Notes: generated by a model from the letters alone, not told the origin. DNA of 64,000 bases from Flavobacterium cupreum (GCF_003996965.1 NZ_QWDM01000003.1:186001-250000); one strand, 5' to 3'. Shown: positions 23,695 through 32,681, counted from the stretch's first letter. Translations and numbers: made by a program.

Positions 23695-26145
23695 TTACGG
23701 TTTCAATTCTGTAAATTTTTGGTCCAAGTCAAAAGCTTTCTTTACTTTTTCAACCGTAATTTCATCTGCAACGGAGAATTCCGCTGTCTGTTTGATATTT
23801 AAGGAAGAAGCACCGACCAAAACTTTGTAGGTTCCGGCTTCGGCAATCCAGGCGCTTTTGGTTTCTAAAAATGAGGCCAGATCTTTTGGAGCCAAAATAA
23901 AAGTCAATGTCTGGCTTTCACCCGGTTTTAATTCTTTGGTTTTGCCAAAAGCTTTCAATTCTTCTTTTGGTTTGTCAATAGATTTCGACGGAGCAGCAAG
24001 ATAGACCTGTACGACTTCTTTTCCGGATGTTTTTCCGGTGTTTTTTACGGTTACGGAAACTGTCATTTTATCTTTATAAACCGGAGTGCTTACTTTCACA
24101 TTCGAATAGTCAAAAGTTGTATATGAATTTCCGTAGCCGAATTCGTAAGATGGTTTTATGTTAAAAGTACTGAAATAACGGTATCCCACATATACTCCCT
24201 CTTCATAAGTCACTTCTTTTGGATTATCGACAGGAATTCCCGGAAAGTTTTTGGCTGAAGGCGTATCGGCATATTTCACCGGAAAAGTCATGGTCAGTTT
24301 TCCCGACGGATTTATTTTCCCTGAAACGACATCTGCAACAGAATGTCCGCCTTCCTGTCCCGGCTGCCAGGCTAATAAAATAGCATCTGCTTTATCTTTC
24401 CATGATGCTGTTTCGATTACTCCGCCGATATTTAAGATCACCACCACTTTTTTTCCTTTGGCATGAAAAGCTTTTGAAATTTTATCCAGCATTTCAAGTT
24501 CTTCAGTGGCCAGATTAAAGTCATTATCAACAACTCTGTCGTTAAACTCTCCAGAGTTTCTTCCCAAAGTCACGAATGCAATTTCAGAACCTGCCGCTTT
24601 TTTAGCGATAAAAGCATCATCCAATTTCAATTCAGGAAGTCTTTCAGGCAAAGCCATAACTCCTTTTTCTTTTCTTCTTTCCTTTTCAGCAAGTACTTCT
24701 TTATCAGCGTACGGTTTATACAAATCAACTAATTCCTTATCTAATTTGTAACCTGCAGCATTTAAACCTTCTAAAAGGGATACCGTGTGTTTGTTATTTA
24801 CGCTACCGCTTCCGGTTCCGCCTGTAATCCACGCATAGGACGTAACGCCAAATACAGCAACTTCTTTTTGTTTGTCGGCAAAAGGTAATGCACTATTGGT
24901 GTTTTTAAGCAAAACTATTCCCTCAGCCGCTGCATTTCTGGTTACCTCGGCATTTTTTGTTAAATTAGGTTTATCGCTGTATTTGTATTTTGCAAAAGTT
25001 GGGGTGCGGAAAATATATTCTAAAATTCTTTTTGCATTTGTATTTGCCACTTCCTGAGAAAGTTTTCCTGAATTTAAGGCTTCTAATAATGCTTTTTTCT
25101 GTACCGGAATTCCTGGCATCAAAAGATCGTTTCCTGCAATCATTTGTTTTACTACTTCAGAATTTGAACCATCTTTAATAGTTTCAAATCCCGGAAAACC
25201 ACCAAACCAGTCTGTCATTACAATACCCTTAAAACCCCATTCGTTTCTTAAAACTTCCGTCAGCAAATCTTTTCTGGCAGAAGTATATTCGCCGTTAAGT
25301 TTATTGTAAGATGACATTACAGTCCACGGCTGCGATTCTTTCACTGTGATTTCAAAACCTTTTAAGTACAATTCCCGAATCGCTCTTTCAGATACATGCG
25401 CATTAATTGTTAAACGGTTGGTTTCTTCATTATTAACCGCAAAGTGTTTAATCGAAGTTCCCACACCCTGCGACTGAATTCCGTTTACGATTGCTGCTGC
25501 CGTTTTTCCTGAAATCAGCGGATCTTCAGAATAATATTCAAAGTTTCTCCCGTTTAAAGGATTTCTGTGGATGTTTAAAGCTGGTGCCAATAAAACGTCA
25601 ACACCATATTCTTTTACCTCATTACCCATTGCTTTTCCAACTTCTTCCAAAAGCGCTTTATTCCAGGTCGAAGCCAAAGCCGTTCCAACCGGAAATGCCG
25701 TTGCATAATAGGTTTTTGTATCATTATCTCTGGTTGGCTGGATTCTTAAACCCGCTGGGCCATCGGCAACAACTGTGGCCGGAATTCCGAAACGCTCAAA
25801 AGCAGCAGTCCCGCCGGCAGCTCCCGGAACCAACCCTTTTTTAGAATCTCCAATAGGACCTGTAAGTACTTCTATTCCCGGCATTCCGGTTCCGATAAGC
25901 AGTTCTGCCTTTTCTGCATTGGTCATTTCTTTGATGATCGCGTCAATTCTTGTATTGACAGAAAGTCGGGTATCTTCCCACGGGTCTAATTTTCCGTTTT
26001 TATTGGAATCTCTAAACGTAAAACCTTTAATAGTCAGTAACGGTGGTTCGTTTCCATCATGTGGAACGGTGGTAAAGGATACATTAGAAAGCACCAACGC
26101 GGTCAAAAGCGATACTCTCGCTGTTTTTATAATTTTGTGTTTCAT
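23695..26145 (-). CDS. Glycoside hydrolase family 3 enzyme with N-terminal EF-hand-like insert
   Basis: An 816-residue exported enzyme (signal peptide ~1-27). Residues 46-58 (DSNKNGKLDPWED) form a Ca-binding, EF-hand/dockerin-like loop just before the catalytic barrel. The GH3 barrel has LLAPALNIHRNPLNGRNFEY and SIKHFAVNNEETNR, and the nucleophile Asp312 is in GIVMTDWFGG. The C-terminal alpha/beta and fibronectin-III-like domains follow. Expected activity is beta-glucosidase or related exo-beta-glycosidase. It is divergent from a NUDIX-type regulator gene, and a perfect palindrome (26218-26238) lies 73 bp upstream of its start. Confidence 0.92.
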   Translation of the reverse strand: MKHKIIKTARVSLLTALVLSNVSFTTVPHDGNEPPLLTIKGFTFRDSNKNGKLDPWEDTRLSVNTRIDAIIKEMTNAEKAELLIGTGMPGIEVLTGPIGDSKKGLVPGAAGGTAAFERFGIPATVVADGPAGLRIQPTRDNDTKTYYATAFPVGTALASTWNKALLEEVGKAMGNEVKEYGVDVLLAPALNIHRNPLNGRNFEYYSEDPLISGKTAAAIVNGIQSQGVGTSIKHFAVNNEETNRLTINAHVSERAIRELYLKGFEITVKESQPWTVMSSYNKLNGEYTSARKDLLTEVLRNEWGFKGIVMTDWFGGFPGFETIKDGSNSEVVKQMIAGNDLLMPGIPVQKKALLEALNSGKLSQEVANTNAKRILEYIFRTPTFAKYKYSDKPNLTKNAEVTRNAAAEGIVLLKNTNSALPFADKQKEVAVFGVTSYAWITGGTGSGSVNNKHTVSLLEGLNAAGYKLDKELVDLYKPYADKEVLAEKERRKEKGVMALPERLPELKLDDAFIAKKAAGSEIAFVTLGRNSGEFNDRVVDNDFNLATEELEMLDKISKAFHAKGKKVVVILNIGGVIETASWKDKADAILLAWQPGQEGGHSVADVVSGKINPSGKLTMTFPVKYADTPSAKNFPGIPVDNPKEVTYEEGVYVGYRYFSTFNIKPSYEFGYGNSYTTFDYSNVKVSTPVYKDKMTVSVTVKNTGKTSGKEVVQVYLAAPSKSIDKPKEELKAFGKTKELKPGESQTLTFILAPKDLASFLETKSAWIAEAGTYKVLVGASSLNIKQTAEFSVADEITVEKVKKAFDLDQKFTELKP

Positions 26146-26217
26146 GGTAGATAGATTAGTGTAAAAGTCTGTTTCATTTGAGCTGCTCTTTCAATCTGTT
26201 TCAGGATTAAAAAAACC

Positions 26218-26238
26218 ATTGCTTCATTATGAAGCAAT
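26218..26238. promoter_or_regulatory. Perfect palindrome between GH3 and the NUDIX-type regulator
   Basis: ATTGCTTCA-TTA-TGAAGCAAT is a 9+3+9 inverted repeat without a T-run, so an operator or leader hairpin is more likely than a terminator. Confidence 0.5.
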
Positions 26239-26492
26239 ATTAATTACAATTTCTCATTTCAACAAATAAATTTTGTATAATTTTAATTATCAAACAAATA
26301 GAACTAAAGAATACAATAAAAGCTAAAAATGCAATCTATAAATGATTTATCAAAATGGAGCCTAAAAAAGGCTATTTCGTTTGCGTAAAATATTGAAATT
26401 AACAGAAACTTTAATTTTACTTCACAAAAAACAGCTGGCGAAAAGTCCTGTAAATAAAAAACTTTATAAACCTGTTTTCTTTCTATCCGTTT

Positions 26493-26549
26493 AAATTGTA
26501 AGAAAAAATACATACAATTTGACTTATAGCTTTCAAAAAACTAAATTTG
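26493..26549 (+). promoter_or_regulatory. Promoter of the NUDIX-type regulator with overlapping inverted repeat
   Basis: TTTG (26518-26521) and TAAATTTG (26542-26549) are spaced by 20 bp, a near-ideal Bacteroidota promoter. AAATTGTA-N12-TACAATTT (26493-26520) overlaps the -33 box and could be a regulator site. The start codon is at 26566. Confidence 0.65.
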
Positions 26550-26565
26550 GAAATACTTCTTTCCC

Positions 26566-27312
26566 ATGGAATTCAAAAAAATACTTGAACAGCACTCTGA
26601 AGAGTCCTGGAATAAATATATTCCGACGCTTTCTATAGACTGCGTTATCTTCAGTTTTCACGAAACGACGCTTCAGGTGTTGACGATAAAAATGAAAGGT
26701 CAGGAGCGTTGGGGACTTCCCGGCGGCTATGTCAGAAAAGACGAAAATGTAGATGATGCTGCGATACGTATCCTGAAAGACAGAACCGGAACTGAAAATA
26801 TTTACCTGCAGCAATTTTATACTTTCGGAAATTTAAACCGTTCTGAAAGTGCTTTTGAGGAATATGATGACAAACTTTGGAACAAACAGCGTTTTGTTTC
26901 CATCGGGTATTATGCTTTGGCTGAGTATACGAATGTGAAATTAGTCATCGATCAGTATTCTACTGCCTGCGAGTGGAAATCTATTGCCGAGCTGCCCGAA
27001 TTCATGATGGATCACAGAACCATTTTCGACAGGGCTTTACTGACACTTCGGGAACAACTAAACAATCACCCGATTGGTTATAACCTGCTTCCTGAGAAGT
27101 TTACAATGCCGGAGCTTCAAAAATTATACGAGGCCATTTTAGAAAAAAAATTAAACCGCGGAAATTTCTACCGAAAAATTCTGCGTTACGATATCCTCAC
27201 AAAACTGGAAGAATCACGTAAAGGCGGTGCGCACAAAGCACCTGATTTGTATAGTTTTGATCTGGAAAAATACAATGCTGCTTTAAAAGAAGGTTTAAAA
27301 GGAAGCTGGTAA
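26566..27312 (+). CDS. NUDIX-domain transcriptional regulator (NrtR/AraR-like)
   Basis: A 248-residue protein. The NUDIX domain spans ~20-150, followed by a winged-helix C-terminal domain (PEKFTMPELQKLYEAILEKKLNRGNFYRKI). The NUDIX box GGYVRKDENVDDAAIRILKD keeps the GX5E start but has RILKDR where hydrolases have REXXEE, so the metal-binding glutamates are missing and hydrolysis is unlikely. This is the pattern of NrtR-type regulators; a Bacteroides member (AraR) controls arabinose use. The divergent GH3 gene makes sugar-responsive control of that enzyme plausible. Confidence 0.85.
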   Translation: MEFKKILEQHSEESWNKYIPTLSIDCVIFSFHETTLQVLTIKMKGQERWGLPGGYVRKDENVDDAAIRILKDRTGTENIYLQQFYTFGNLNRSESAFEEYDDKLWNKQRFVSIGYYALAEYTNVKLVIDQYSTACEWKSIAELPEFMMDHRTIFDRALLTLREQLNNHPIGYNLLPEKFTMPELQKLYEAILEKKLNRGNFYRKILRYDILTKLEESRKGGAHKAPDLYSFDLEKYNAALKEGLKGSW

Positions 27313-27360
27313 ACACATTTATTAACCATGTAAGTGATTTAAGTTCATTAAAGTTTTTTT

Positions 27361-27640
27361 CTACAGATTAAAAATATTTTTATTTCTCGCGGATTGGGCA
27401 GATTGCTTCGCCTGTTCGCTATCACTCGGGTTAGCAGATTTTTTTTTCTCATTTGGTGTCATTTCGACGAACGAGACTCGAGCGGTAGCCAACAGACGAA
27501 GTAAATCACACTCGTAATCGACAAAGATTGGCAACTTTCTTTGCGCAGTTTCTAGTGTGATTTCTCCTTCTTCGAAATCACAACTTTGGAATAAAAAAAG
27601 CTTTGTCAAAGTTTAAAACTTCAACAAAGCTCTTAAAAAA
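27361..27640. repeat. MITE-like inverted-repeat element (copy 1, diverged) plus hairpin
   Basis: GTCATTTCGACGAA...AAATCACACT (27458-27512) is mirrored by AGTGTGATTTCTCCTTCTTCGAAATCACA (27554-27582) around a core CGTAATCGACAAAGATTGGC. The core and arms resemble the copy at 43088-43189, with an extra ~25 bp in the left arm. A separate AGCTTTGT/ACAAAGCT hairpin (27593-27634) follows. An 82-codon frame across this region is not a gene. Confidence 0.75.
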
Positions 27641-27644
27641 AATC

Positions 27645-27757
27645 TATTTTCTTTACTCTTTACTCTTCACTCTATACTCTCTACTCTATACTCTATTTTC
27701 TCTACTCATTTTCTTTACTCTATTTTCTTTACTCTATATTCTTTACTCTATTTTCTT
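27645..27757. repeat. Pyrimidine-rich tandem words (TTTACTCTA/TTCTTTACTC)
   Basis: About 110 bp of TACTCTATTTTCTTTACTCTATACTC-type words run up to the 3' end of the acyl-CoA dehydrogenase gene. The 71-codon frame over it is an artefact. Confidence 0.75.
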
Positions 27758-30017
27758 AATCAACAGCAATCGGCGCGGCCAGACAACTTTCCGGAATATC
27801 AAAAGCATCCACCAATGATACCGCATCGGGACGAATATCCCAACAAAGCTGATTGACCATTTTACGGATGGCTTTGGTTTTTACTGCTTCCATGTAACCG
27901 TCTTCGAGATACCAGCCTTTGTTTTTTTCTATTTGAGAAAGTGCAAATAATTGATATAATTTGGTCAGTATTAATTTTGAATTTTCATCTTCAACAGTTT
28001 TTACTGCTGCCTGAAATTGTTCTAATACAATTCTTTCCAAATAAGCCTGAGCGACATCAATCATCTGATGTTGTACCACATTAAAAGCATCATAAGGTTC
28101 TAAACCGCCATCGACCAGTTTTTTGATACGTCTTGCTGCCGATGCCAGAATTGTTTTTTCCCTGTGAATAAATGCCTGCAAATGAAATTCGGAATCAAGC
28201 AAATGTTCGTCATCTGTTTTACGTGTGGCTATTGGATTTTTCTCAGCAATAGCCGTTTTTGCATTTTCATACACATAATTGATGATTCCTAAAGACCCCA
28301 TTTCACCAAAGGCTTTTCGGAATTCTGATAAACGGTTTTTAGCTACCAATTGCATCAGAACGGTATTATCTCCTTCAAAAGTGGTATAAATTTCGGTATC
28401 GTTTTTTAAGGCATCAATCCGGTTTTCAGACAGATATCCTTTTCCTCCGATAGCTTCGCGGCATTCCTGCAAAATATCCCGGGTGCTCCAGGTCGAATAG
28501 GATTTCATTCCAGCCGCCAGAGCTTCGATTTCCTGCATTTCCGATTCGGTTCTGTTCAGAAAACGGTTTGTCAGGTATTGTAAGGCAAAATGTACCGCGT
28601 AGGTTTTGGCTAAGTGCGGCAATAAGCGGCGCTGATGCATGCGGTAATTTAAAATCGGGACTTCAGAACCGTTTTCGGGACCAAATTGCCTGCGCTGATC
28701 ACTGTAGCGAATGGCAATTGTAAGTCCTGATTTAGCTGCTGCCAGAGCCGAACGCGGAATCCCGATTCGTCCTCCTACCAAAGTTCCCAACATCGTAAAA
28801 AAACGTCTGTTGTCACTCGGAATCGGACTTTCGAATTCCCCTTTATCGTTTACAGAAGCAAAACGGTCCAGCATATTTTCTTTTGGAATCTCCACCTGAT
28901 CGAAACTAATCGTTCCGTTATCCACACCGTTTAATCCCATTTTATGGCCGCAATCGCCAATGGTAATTCCTGGTAACGTATTGCCATTTGTATCGCGCAA
29001 AGGCACTACAAAAGCGTTTACACCGTAATCATGACCGTCAATAATCAGTTTGGCGAAAACCGTTGCCATCTGTCCGTGAACGGCTGCATTACCGATGTAT
29101 TCTTTTTGTGCATTTTTGTTAGGCGTATGAATCGTAAAAGTCTGATTGCTGTGATTGTAAGTTGCCGTAGTTTCAAGCCCTTTTACATTGGAACCGTGAT
29201 GTGTTTCGGTCATGGCAAAACAGCCCGGAAGCTTCAATGAACCAATATCTTTTAAATATTTTGCGTAATGTTTGTCTGTTCCTAACGACTGAACGCTCAT
29301 TCCCCAAAGTCCAAACTGAACGCCAAATTTGATTACGAGACTTAAATCGTGATAACTCAGGGTTTCCATAATAGCAAAATAATCGGCTATGTTTTCTCCT
29401 CCTCCATATTGCTTTGGGTACGCCATATTTCCGAGATTTTCTTCGGCTAAAACTTTACACCAGTTGTAAACGGTCTGACGATATACATTAATATCTGTTG
29501 AAGTTTCGTAAGCGAACTCCGGTCTTGAAATTACCGATTTTACCTTTTTGATAATCGCAGCTTCTTTACCGTCTAAAAGTTCGGTGATTTTCTGAATGTC
29601 AAAAGTACTGTTGGTCTGGGAACTGGCCGTAAAAGACTCCGCTTTCGTTTTGAAATTCTGAATGACTTCCTCCCCTAAAACCCCCAGATCATTTTCGAGT
29701 TTTGTAAAATCAGGCTTTAAGGCTGAAACATCCAGATGGGTATCCGAGAGTGCCACTGCTATATCAAAAACAGATTTTATGGAAGATTTATCTTTAATGC
29801 TTTTCTCTATATCCCCTTTCCATTCAGCGAGTTCGTTTCGCGAAGGCGGATTGGAAATATCAACTTTTGAAAGCAAATAGTGCTGTTCTTCGGTCGAAAG
29901 AAAAGTTAGCGAAGTAATAAATTCACGTAAAGTCGCAAACTCTTTCTGTGTCAGAAGATCGTCGGACCATACCAGATAAAACAAAGGAATAAAGGCTTGT
30001 AGTTTCGTATTTTTCAT
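27756..30017 (-). CDS. Large acyl-CoA dehydrogenase/oxidase family protein
   Basis: A 753-residue flavoprotein, longer than the usual ~390-residue acyl-CoA dehydrogenases. Residues ~1-170 form an extra N-terminal helical region. The flavin/acyl-CoA core includes CFAMTETHHGSNVKGLETTATY, GDCGHKMGLNGVDNGTISFDQVEIP and the C-terminal ECREAIGGKGYLSENRID with an acyl-CoA-oxidase-like TTFEGDNTVLMQLVAKN motif. It resembles peroxisomal acyl-CoA oxidase (ACOX) in layout. The likely role is alpha,beta-dehydrogenation of fatty acyl-CoA in beta-oxidation. It is monocistronic. Confidence 0.9.
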   Translation of the reverse strand: MKNTKLQAFIPLFYLVWSDDLLTQKEFATLREFITSLTFLSTEEQHYLLSKVDISNPPSRNELAEWKGDIEKSIKDKSSIKSVFDIAVALSDTHLDVSALKPDFTKLENDLGVLGEEVIQNFKTKAESFTASSQTNSTFDIQKITELLDGKEAAIIKKVKSVISRPEFAYETSTDINVYRQTVYNWCKVLAEENLGNMAYPKQYGGGENIADYFAIMETLSYHDLSLVIKFGVQFGLWGMSVQSLGTDKHYAKYLKDIGSLKLPGCFAMTETHHGSNVKGLETTATYNHSNQTFTIHTPNKNAQKEYIGNAAVHGQMATVFAKLIIDGHDYGVNAFVVPLRDTNGNTLPGITIGDCGHKMGLNGVDNGTISFDQVEIPKENMLDRFASVNDKGEFESPIPSDNRRFFTMLGTLVGGRIGIPRSALAAAKSGLTIAIRYSDQRRQFGPENGSEVPILNYRMHQRRLLPHLAKTYAVHFALQYLTNRFLNRTESEMQEIEALAAGMKSYSTWSTRDILQECREAIGGKGYLSENRIDALKNDTEIYTTFEGDNTVLMQLVAKNRLSEFRKAFGEMGSLGIINYVYENAKTAIAEKNPIATRKTDDEHLLDSEFHLQAFIHREKTILASAARRIKKLVDGGLEPYDAFNVVQHQMIDVAQAYLERIVLEQFQAAVKTVEDENSKLILTKLYQLFALSQIEKNKGWYLEDGYMEAVKTKAIRKMVNQLCWDIRPDAVSLVDAFDIPESCLAAPIAVD

Positions 30018-30077
30018 AAAATAATATTGAGCAGTTTTGGAAATTAAATTGCAGCTGTCTTTTCGTAAAACAAAAAA

Positions 30078-30110
30078 AAACAGAAATGAAAAATAATCAT
30101 TCCTGTTTTA
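30078..30110 (-). terminator. Terminator of the rarD gene
   Basis: AAACAGAAATGA and TCATTCCTGTTT form an imperfect stem. On the minus strand it ends in a T-run. It lies between the rarD stop and the acyl-CoA dehydrogenase start. Confidence 0.65.
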
Positions 30111-30149
30111 ATATGCTGTTAAGATTCTGGTAATTTTATCGCTTTGAGC

Positions 30150-31064
30150 TTATGTGTTTTTAGTTGACGGCAAATATTTTTCTTTCAGGGCGAAAAGATG
30201 ATGCGAATTAAATACCAAAACGGCAATGAAAATAATACTGTATGCTACAATCTGTAAGCTTCCGATCTGTTCGTTAAAAACAAAGGCAGCCAGCGCAAAA
30301 GCAATCATCGGATTGATATTTAAAAGCATTCCAACCGTTGAAGAATTAAGTCCTGAAAGCGCGTATAAATTCAGAAACAAAGGAAAAATCGTAAAAAGTA
30401 TGGCAATGGTTTCGATACAAAAATAAAACTTGAATTCTGTGGGTACCGGTCCGCTGTAAACCGGATAAAAAGGCAACAAAACCAATCCGGCCAACGTAAT
30501 GTGAAACGTGAGTATAATAAATTTATCAAATCCTTTATTGACACGCTGGCTTACCAAATAAGCTGCGTAGGTCAAACCAATTACAATACTGAAAACCATA
30601 TCCATAATATTGGTGTAGGATAAAAGCAAGCAGCCTGAAACGCTAAGTCCAACGGAAGCCCACTGTGTTTTTGACAGCTTTTCGTGCAAAAGAAAATAGG
30701 CCAGCAACGTGGTTAAGATCGGACATACCAAATACGCCAGGGATGTCGCTTTAACACTCACATGATTCATGACATAAATAAACGTAAACCAATTGGCCAT
30801 TAAAAAGAAGCTGCCTCCGAAATTCAATAACAGGGTTTTTCTTTTTTCTGCTTTTGACAGGGCTTTAAAATTCCCGATTGTTTCCCTGATGCTTTTTCTT
30901 TTAAAGATAAAAGCAATCAGCAGCATCAGAATAGCACAGCTAAAAACCCGGTTGAACAAAATATCTAACGAAGGGTATTCATGGATCGGTTTTAGGACAA
31001 GGCTAAAAAATCCCCAAATGGTGTAAGCGGTAATCGCAGCTAAATAATATTTTGTTGTTTTCAC
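30150..31064 (-). CDS. rarD: EamA/RarD family transporter
   Basis: A 304-residue protein with ten predicted membrane helices in two EamA repeats. RarD-type features include the N-terminal AAITAYTIWGFFSLVLKPIHEYPSLDIL and NWFTFIYVMNHVSVKATSLAYLVCPILTTLLAYFLLHEKLS. The start codon at 31064 is GTG. The substrate of RarD proteins is uncertain (amino acids or metabolites). It is divergent from a MocR regulator with 102 bp in between, and such pairs are commonly regulator and target. Confidence 0.88.
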   Translation of the reverse strand: MKTTKYYLAAITAYTIWGFFSLVLKPIHEYPSLDILFNRVFSCAILMLLIAFIFKRKSIRETIGNFKALSKAEKRKTLLLNFGGSFFLMANWFTFIYVMNHVSVKATSLAYLVCPILTTLLAYFLLHEKLSKTQWASVGLSVSGCLLLSYTNIMDMVFSIVIGLTYAAYLVSQRVNKGFDKFIILTFHITLAGLVLLPFYPVYSGPVPTEFKFYFCIETIAILFTIFPLFLNLYALSGLNSSTVGMLLNINPMIAFALAAFVFNEQIGSLQIVAYSIIFIAVLVFNSHHLFALKEKYLPSTKNT

Positions 31065-31114
31065 GGGGTTTGTTTTTGGTTAATTTTTCTGATGAAGCAA
31101 ATTTCATAAAAATA

Positions 31115-31134
31115 ATACAGCAATACAGATACAG
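31115..31134. promoter_or_regulatory. Triple ATACAG direct repeat in the rarD/mocR intergenic region
   Basis: ATACAG occurs at 31115, 31123 and 31129, within 20 bp. MocR/PdxR-type regulators typically bind direct repeats between themselves and a divergent target. Confidence 0.5.
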
Positions 31135-31166
31135 TTTTTGTAAATTGCACCATAACAGTTTCTTTT

Positions 31167-32588
31167 ATGAAAAATTCAAATTACTTATATCTTCAGTTTG
31201 CGGACCGAATTGAAAAGCAGATCAAATCGGGTGTCCTGAATGTGGGGGACAAACTGCCTTCTATTCGGGAAGTCTGTTCGGAAACGGGTTACAGCATGAG
31301 CACAGTGAGTAAGGCTTATTACGAAGTCGAAAGCCGTTCCCTGATTGAATCACGGCCGCAATCCGGGTATTATGTGAGTAATACTTCTGCAAGAGTAATT
31401 GCGGAACCGAGTTCAAGCAGTCCGGTTTCAAAATGCCTGAATATTGACCGCGAAGATTTAATCGATCAGGTTTACGGCAATATGACCGATAAAAATATAA
31501 CCATGCTTTCACTTGGTTTTCCTTCGAATGAACTTCTTCCTATTGCGAAATTAAACAAAGGAATGATTCAGGCCATGCGTTCTTTGCCCAATAGCGGAAC
31601 GAGTTATGAGGAAGTGCAGGGCAATCCGAACCTGAGACGCGAAATCGCCAGATGGTCTTTTACCTGGGGCGGATCGCTTACCGAAGAGGATATCATTACA
31701 ACGCCGGGCTGTACCAGTGCTATTTCGCACTGCCTCATGACGCTGACTAAACCGGGAGATACTATTATTATCGAAAGTCCTGCGTATTTCGGATTGCTGC
31801 AACTATCAAAATCATTGGGGTTATATATTATGGAACTGCCGACCAATATGACCACAGGAATAGAACTGGATGCCGTAAAAAAAGCCATTTCCACCAAAAA
31901 AGTAAAGGCCTGTGTGCTCATGAGCAATTTCAGCAACCCTTCCGGAAGCATGATGCCTGTTGAACACAAAAAAGAAATTGTCCGATTGATGGAATTTTAT
32001 AATGTTCCTTTAATTGAAGACGATATTCACGGTGATTTGTATTTTGGCTCCAGCCGTCCGACCAATTGCAAAACGTATGACGAAAGCGGTATTGTGCTTT
32101 GCTGCAGTTCGGTATCCAAAACACTGGCTCCGGGCTATCGCGTGGGATGGGTCTCGCCGGGAAAATTTAAAAAGGAAATCCTGAGAAATAAAATCTATCA
32201 TACACTCTCCTCTCCGACCATCACGCATGAGGTTGTGGGTGATTTTCTTAAAAACGGGCGCTATGAGAACCATCTCCGAAAAATTCGTCAGATTCTGAAC
32301 CATAACTGCAATAATTATATCAACACGGTTCTGGAATCTTTTCCCACGGGAACAAAAGTGAGTCAGCCGCAGGGCGGTTTTTTTCTTTGGATAGAACTGG
32401 ATAAAAAAATAGATACCGCCGATTTTTACCATTTGGCCATGAAGCATCATATTAGCATTGCCCCGGGCCGTATTTTCTCGTTTCAGGATCAGTTCTCGAA
32501 TTGCATGCGTCTGAGTTTTGGCCTGCCCTGGACCAATGAATTACGACAATCGATTCAGACTTTGGGCAGGTTGCTTCATTCATATTAA
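31167..32588 (+). CDS. MocR/PdxR-type regulator (GntR HTH fused to class I aminotransferase)
   Basis: A 473-residue fusion. Residues 1-75 are a GntR winged helix (LYLQFADRIEKQIKSGVLNVGDKLPSIREV, YSMSTVSKAYYEVESRSLIES). Residues ~110-470 are a PLP-dependent aminotransferase fold with TPGCTSAISHCL, LIEDDIHGD and the PLP-Lys motif CSSVSKTLAPGYRVGWVS. MocR proteins use PLP or an amino-acid adduct as signal rather than as catalysts. The divergent rarD gene is the obvious target; other targets are unknown. Confidence 0.93.
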   Translation: MKNSNYLYLQFADRIEKQIKSGVLNVGDKLPSIREVCSETGYSMSTVSKAYYEVESRSLIESRPQSGYYVSNTSARVIAEPSSSSPVSKCLNIDREDLIDQVYGNMTDKNITMLSLGFPSNELLPIAKLNKGMIQAMRSLPNSGTSYEEVQGNPNLRREIARWSFTWGGSLTEEDIITTPGCTSAISHCLMTLTKPGDTIIIESPAYFGLLQLSKSLGLYIMELPTNMTTGIELDAVKKAISTKKVKACVLMSNFSNPSGSMMPVEHKKEIVRLMEFYNVPLIEDDIHGDLYFGSSRPTNCKTYDESGIVLCCSSVSKTLAPGYRVGWVSPGKFKKEILRNKIYHTLSSPTITHEVVGDFLKNGRYENHLRKIRQILNHNCNNYINTVLESFPTGTKVSQPQGGFFLWIELDKKIDTADFYHLAMKHHISIAPGRIFSFQDQFSNCMRLSFGLPWTNELRQSIQTLGRLLHSY

Positions 32589-32593
32589 AAAAA

Positions 32594-32681
32594 GGTTGCC
32601 ACGAATTGCACGAATTTTTACAAATCAGTACGATGAAATAATTCGTGAAAATTCGTGTAATTCGTGCAATTCGTGGCAAAC
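32594..32681. repeat. Inverted word repeat (TTGCCACGAATTGCACGAATT)
   Basis: TTGCCACGAATTGCACGAAT at 32596 onward is mirrored by ATTCGTGCAATTCGTGGCAA ending at 32679, with more ATTCGTG words between. The same family appears at 59668-59741. Confidence 0.82.

Noticed and set aside
10460-27312. A complete polysaccharide utilisation locus
   Set aside because: GH2, two GH3 and regulators are present, but no SusC/SusD pair is found and unrelated genes are interspersed, so it cannot be called a PUL.
27361-27609. An 82-codon frame on the minus strand
   Set aside because: It runs through the MITE-like inverted repeat and has no recognisable protein features.
27603-27818. A 71-codon hydrophobic frame over the TACTCTATTTTC words
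   Set aside because: Low-complexity repeat translation overlapping the end of the acyl-CoA dehydrogenase gene; no start context.
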